Shown piece after piece: positions 63,941 to 64,000 of a DNA stretch of 64,000 nucleotides. The stretch covers positions 38,455-102,454 of the forward strand of contig JAFEFC010000012.1 in assembly GCA_018240785.1 (NCBI GenBank), given 5' to 3'. The position numbers and the translations under genes were made by a program. How positions within the stretch are numbered: the first letter of the stretch is position 1; every line of letters starts with the position of its first letter. The notes under the pieces are model-generated. The model saw nothing but the letters and a program-made list of their open reading frames with translations. It searched no databases and was not told where the DNA came from. The stretch is from Pseudomonadota bacterium (GTDB lineage: Bacteria > Pseudomonadota > Gammaproteobacteria > Burkholderiales > Rhodocyclaceae).

Positions 63941-63977
63941 GCGGCCTCTTCGTTGCACCACAACGTTGGACCACAAA

Positions 63978-64000
63978 GCGCCCGTAGCTCATCTGGATAG
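63978..64000 (+). tRNA. tRNA-Arg, 5' end only (cut by window edge)
   Basis: The visible 23 bases are GCGCCCGTAGCTCATCTGGA and three more, i.e. acceptor strand GCGCCCG, T8A9 and the start of the D-arm. This 5' end is typical of arginine tRNAs. The anticodon is beyond the window, so the isoacceptor is unknown. Confidence 0.75.

Noticed and set aside
63780-63992. 70-codon minus-strand frame overlapping the tRNA-Arg promoter and 5' end
   Set aside because: It runs through a well-formed promoter and the tRNA, and has no recognisable motif.

Overview
The window is about 64 kb of GC-rich, almost fully coding chromosome. Gene content and order point to a betaproteobacterium of the Rhodocyclales/Zoogloeaceae type (Thauera, Azoarcus or Aromatoleum-like). 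The clues are the yciB-yciI-bolA-ppiC block, ribF-ileS-lspA-fkpB-ispH, xseB-ispA-dxs-folE2, an orphan norEF pair and acyl-CoA metabolism genes. The assignment is inference from gene order and protein sequence, not from a search. I saw no phage, insertion sequence, CRISPR array or plasmid function. No gene-free stretch exceeds 300 bases.

Layout. 1-4.2 kb: end of ompR, envZ, a truncated haemoglobin and the septation/BolA/parvulin block, closed by a clear terminator. 4.2-12.7 kb: acyl-CoA metabolism (acyl-CoA dehydrogenase, a lone CbiM-like membrane protein, etfA, etfB, an enoyl-CoA hydratase-like protein and an acyl-CoA synthetase) with a divergent TetR regulator and a TatD nuclease. 12.7-20 kb: an MCE lipid-transport operon (mlaE, mlaF, mlaD and a PqiC-like lipoprotein) directly behind ppx, which is divergent from ppk. 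20-25.8 kb: relA, the MtfA-type peptidase, a host-attachment family protein and ispD-ispF-thpR. 25.9-35 kb: an MgtC/DUF4010 membrane protein, the three-gene AmmeMemoRadiSam set, a degenerate hydrolase, mfd and corA. 35-44.9 kb: norEF, slyX-queG, tsaE-amiC and ribF-ileS-lspA-fkpB-ispH, ending in a large stem-loop element. 45-50.8 kb: a lone Rieske oxygenase, xseB-ispA-dxs-folE2 and an AhpD-like protein. 50.8-57.8 kb: tRNA-Ser(CGA) and a glycolate/lactate locus (a GlcC-like regulator divergent from glcD-glcE-glcF-lactate permease). 57.8-64 kb: three glycoside hydrolases, a DUF2242 lipoprotein, a YihY membrane protein and the start of tRNA-Arg.

How the genes work together. Five isoprenoid genes lie in the window (ispD, ispF, ispH, dxs of the MEP pathway, and ispA). 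The synthetase, dehydrogenase and electron-transfer flavoprotein form most of an acyl-CoA oxidation route. Polyphosphate and ppGpp enzymes (ppk, ppx, relA) sit close together. The lactate/glycolate locus carries a symmetric pair of GntR-type operator sequences 108 bp apart. The signals most worth checking are these operators, the ATAC/GTAT palindromes in front of the TetR gene, the AmmeMemoRadiSam set, the AT-rich rare-codon patch with a promoter-like pair inside tsaE, the 96-bp stem-loop after ispH, and two genes whose -10 box lies almost on the start codon.
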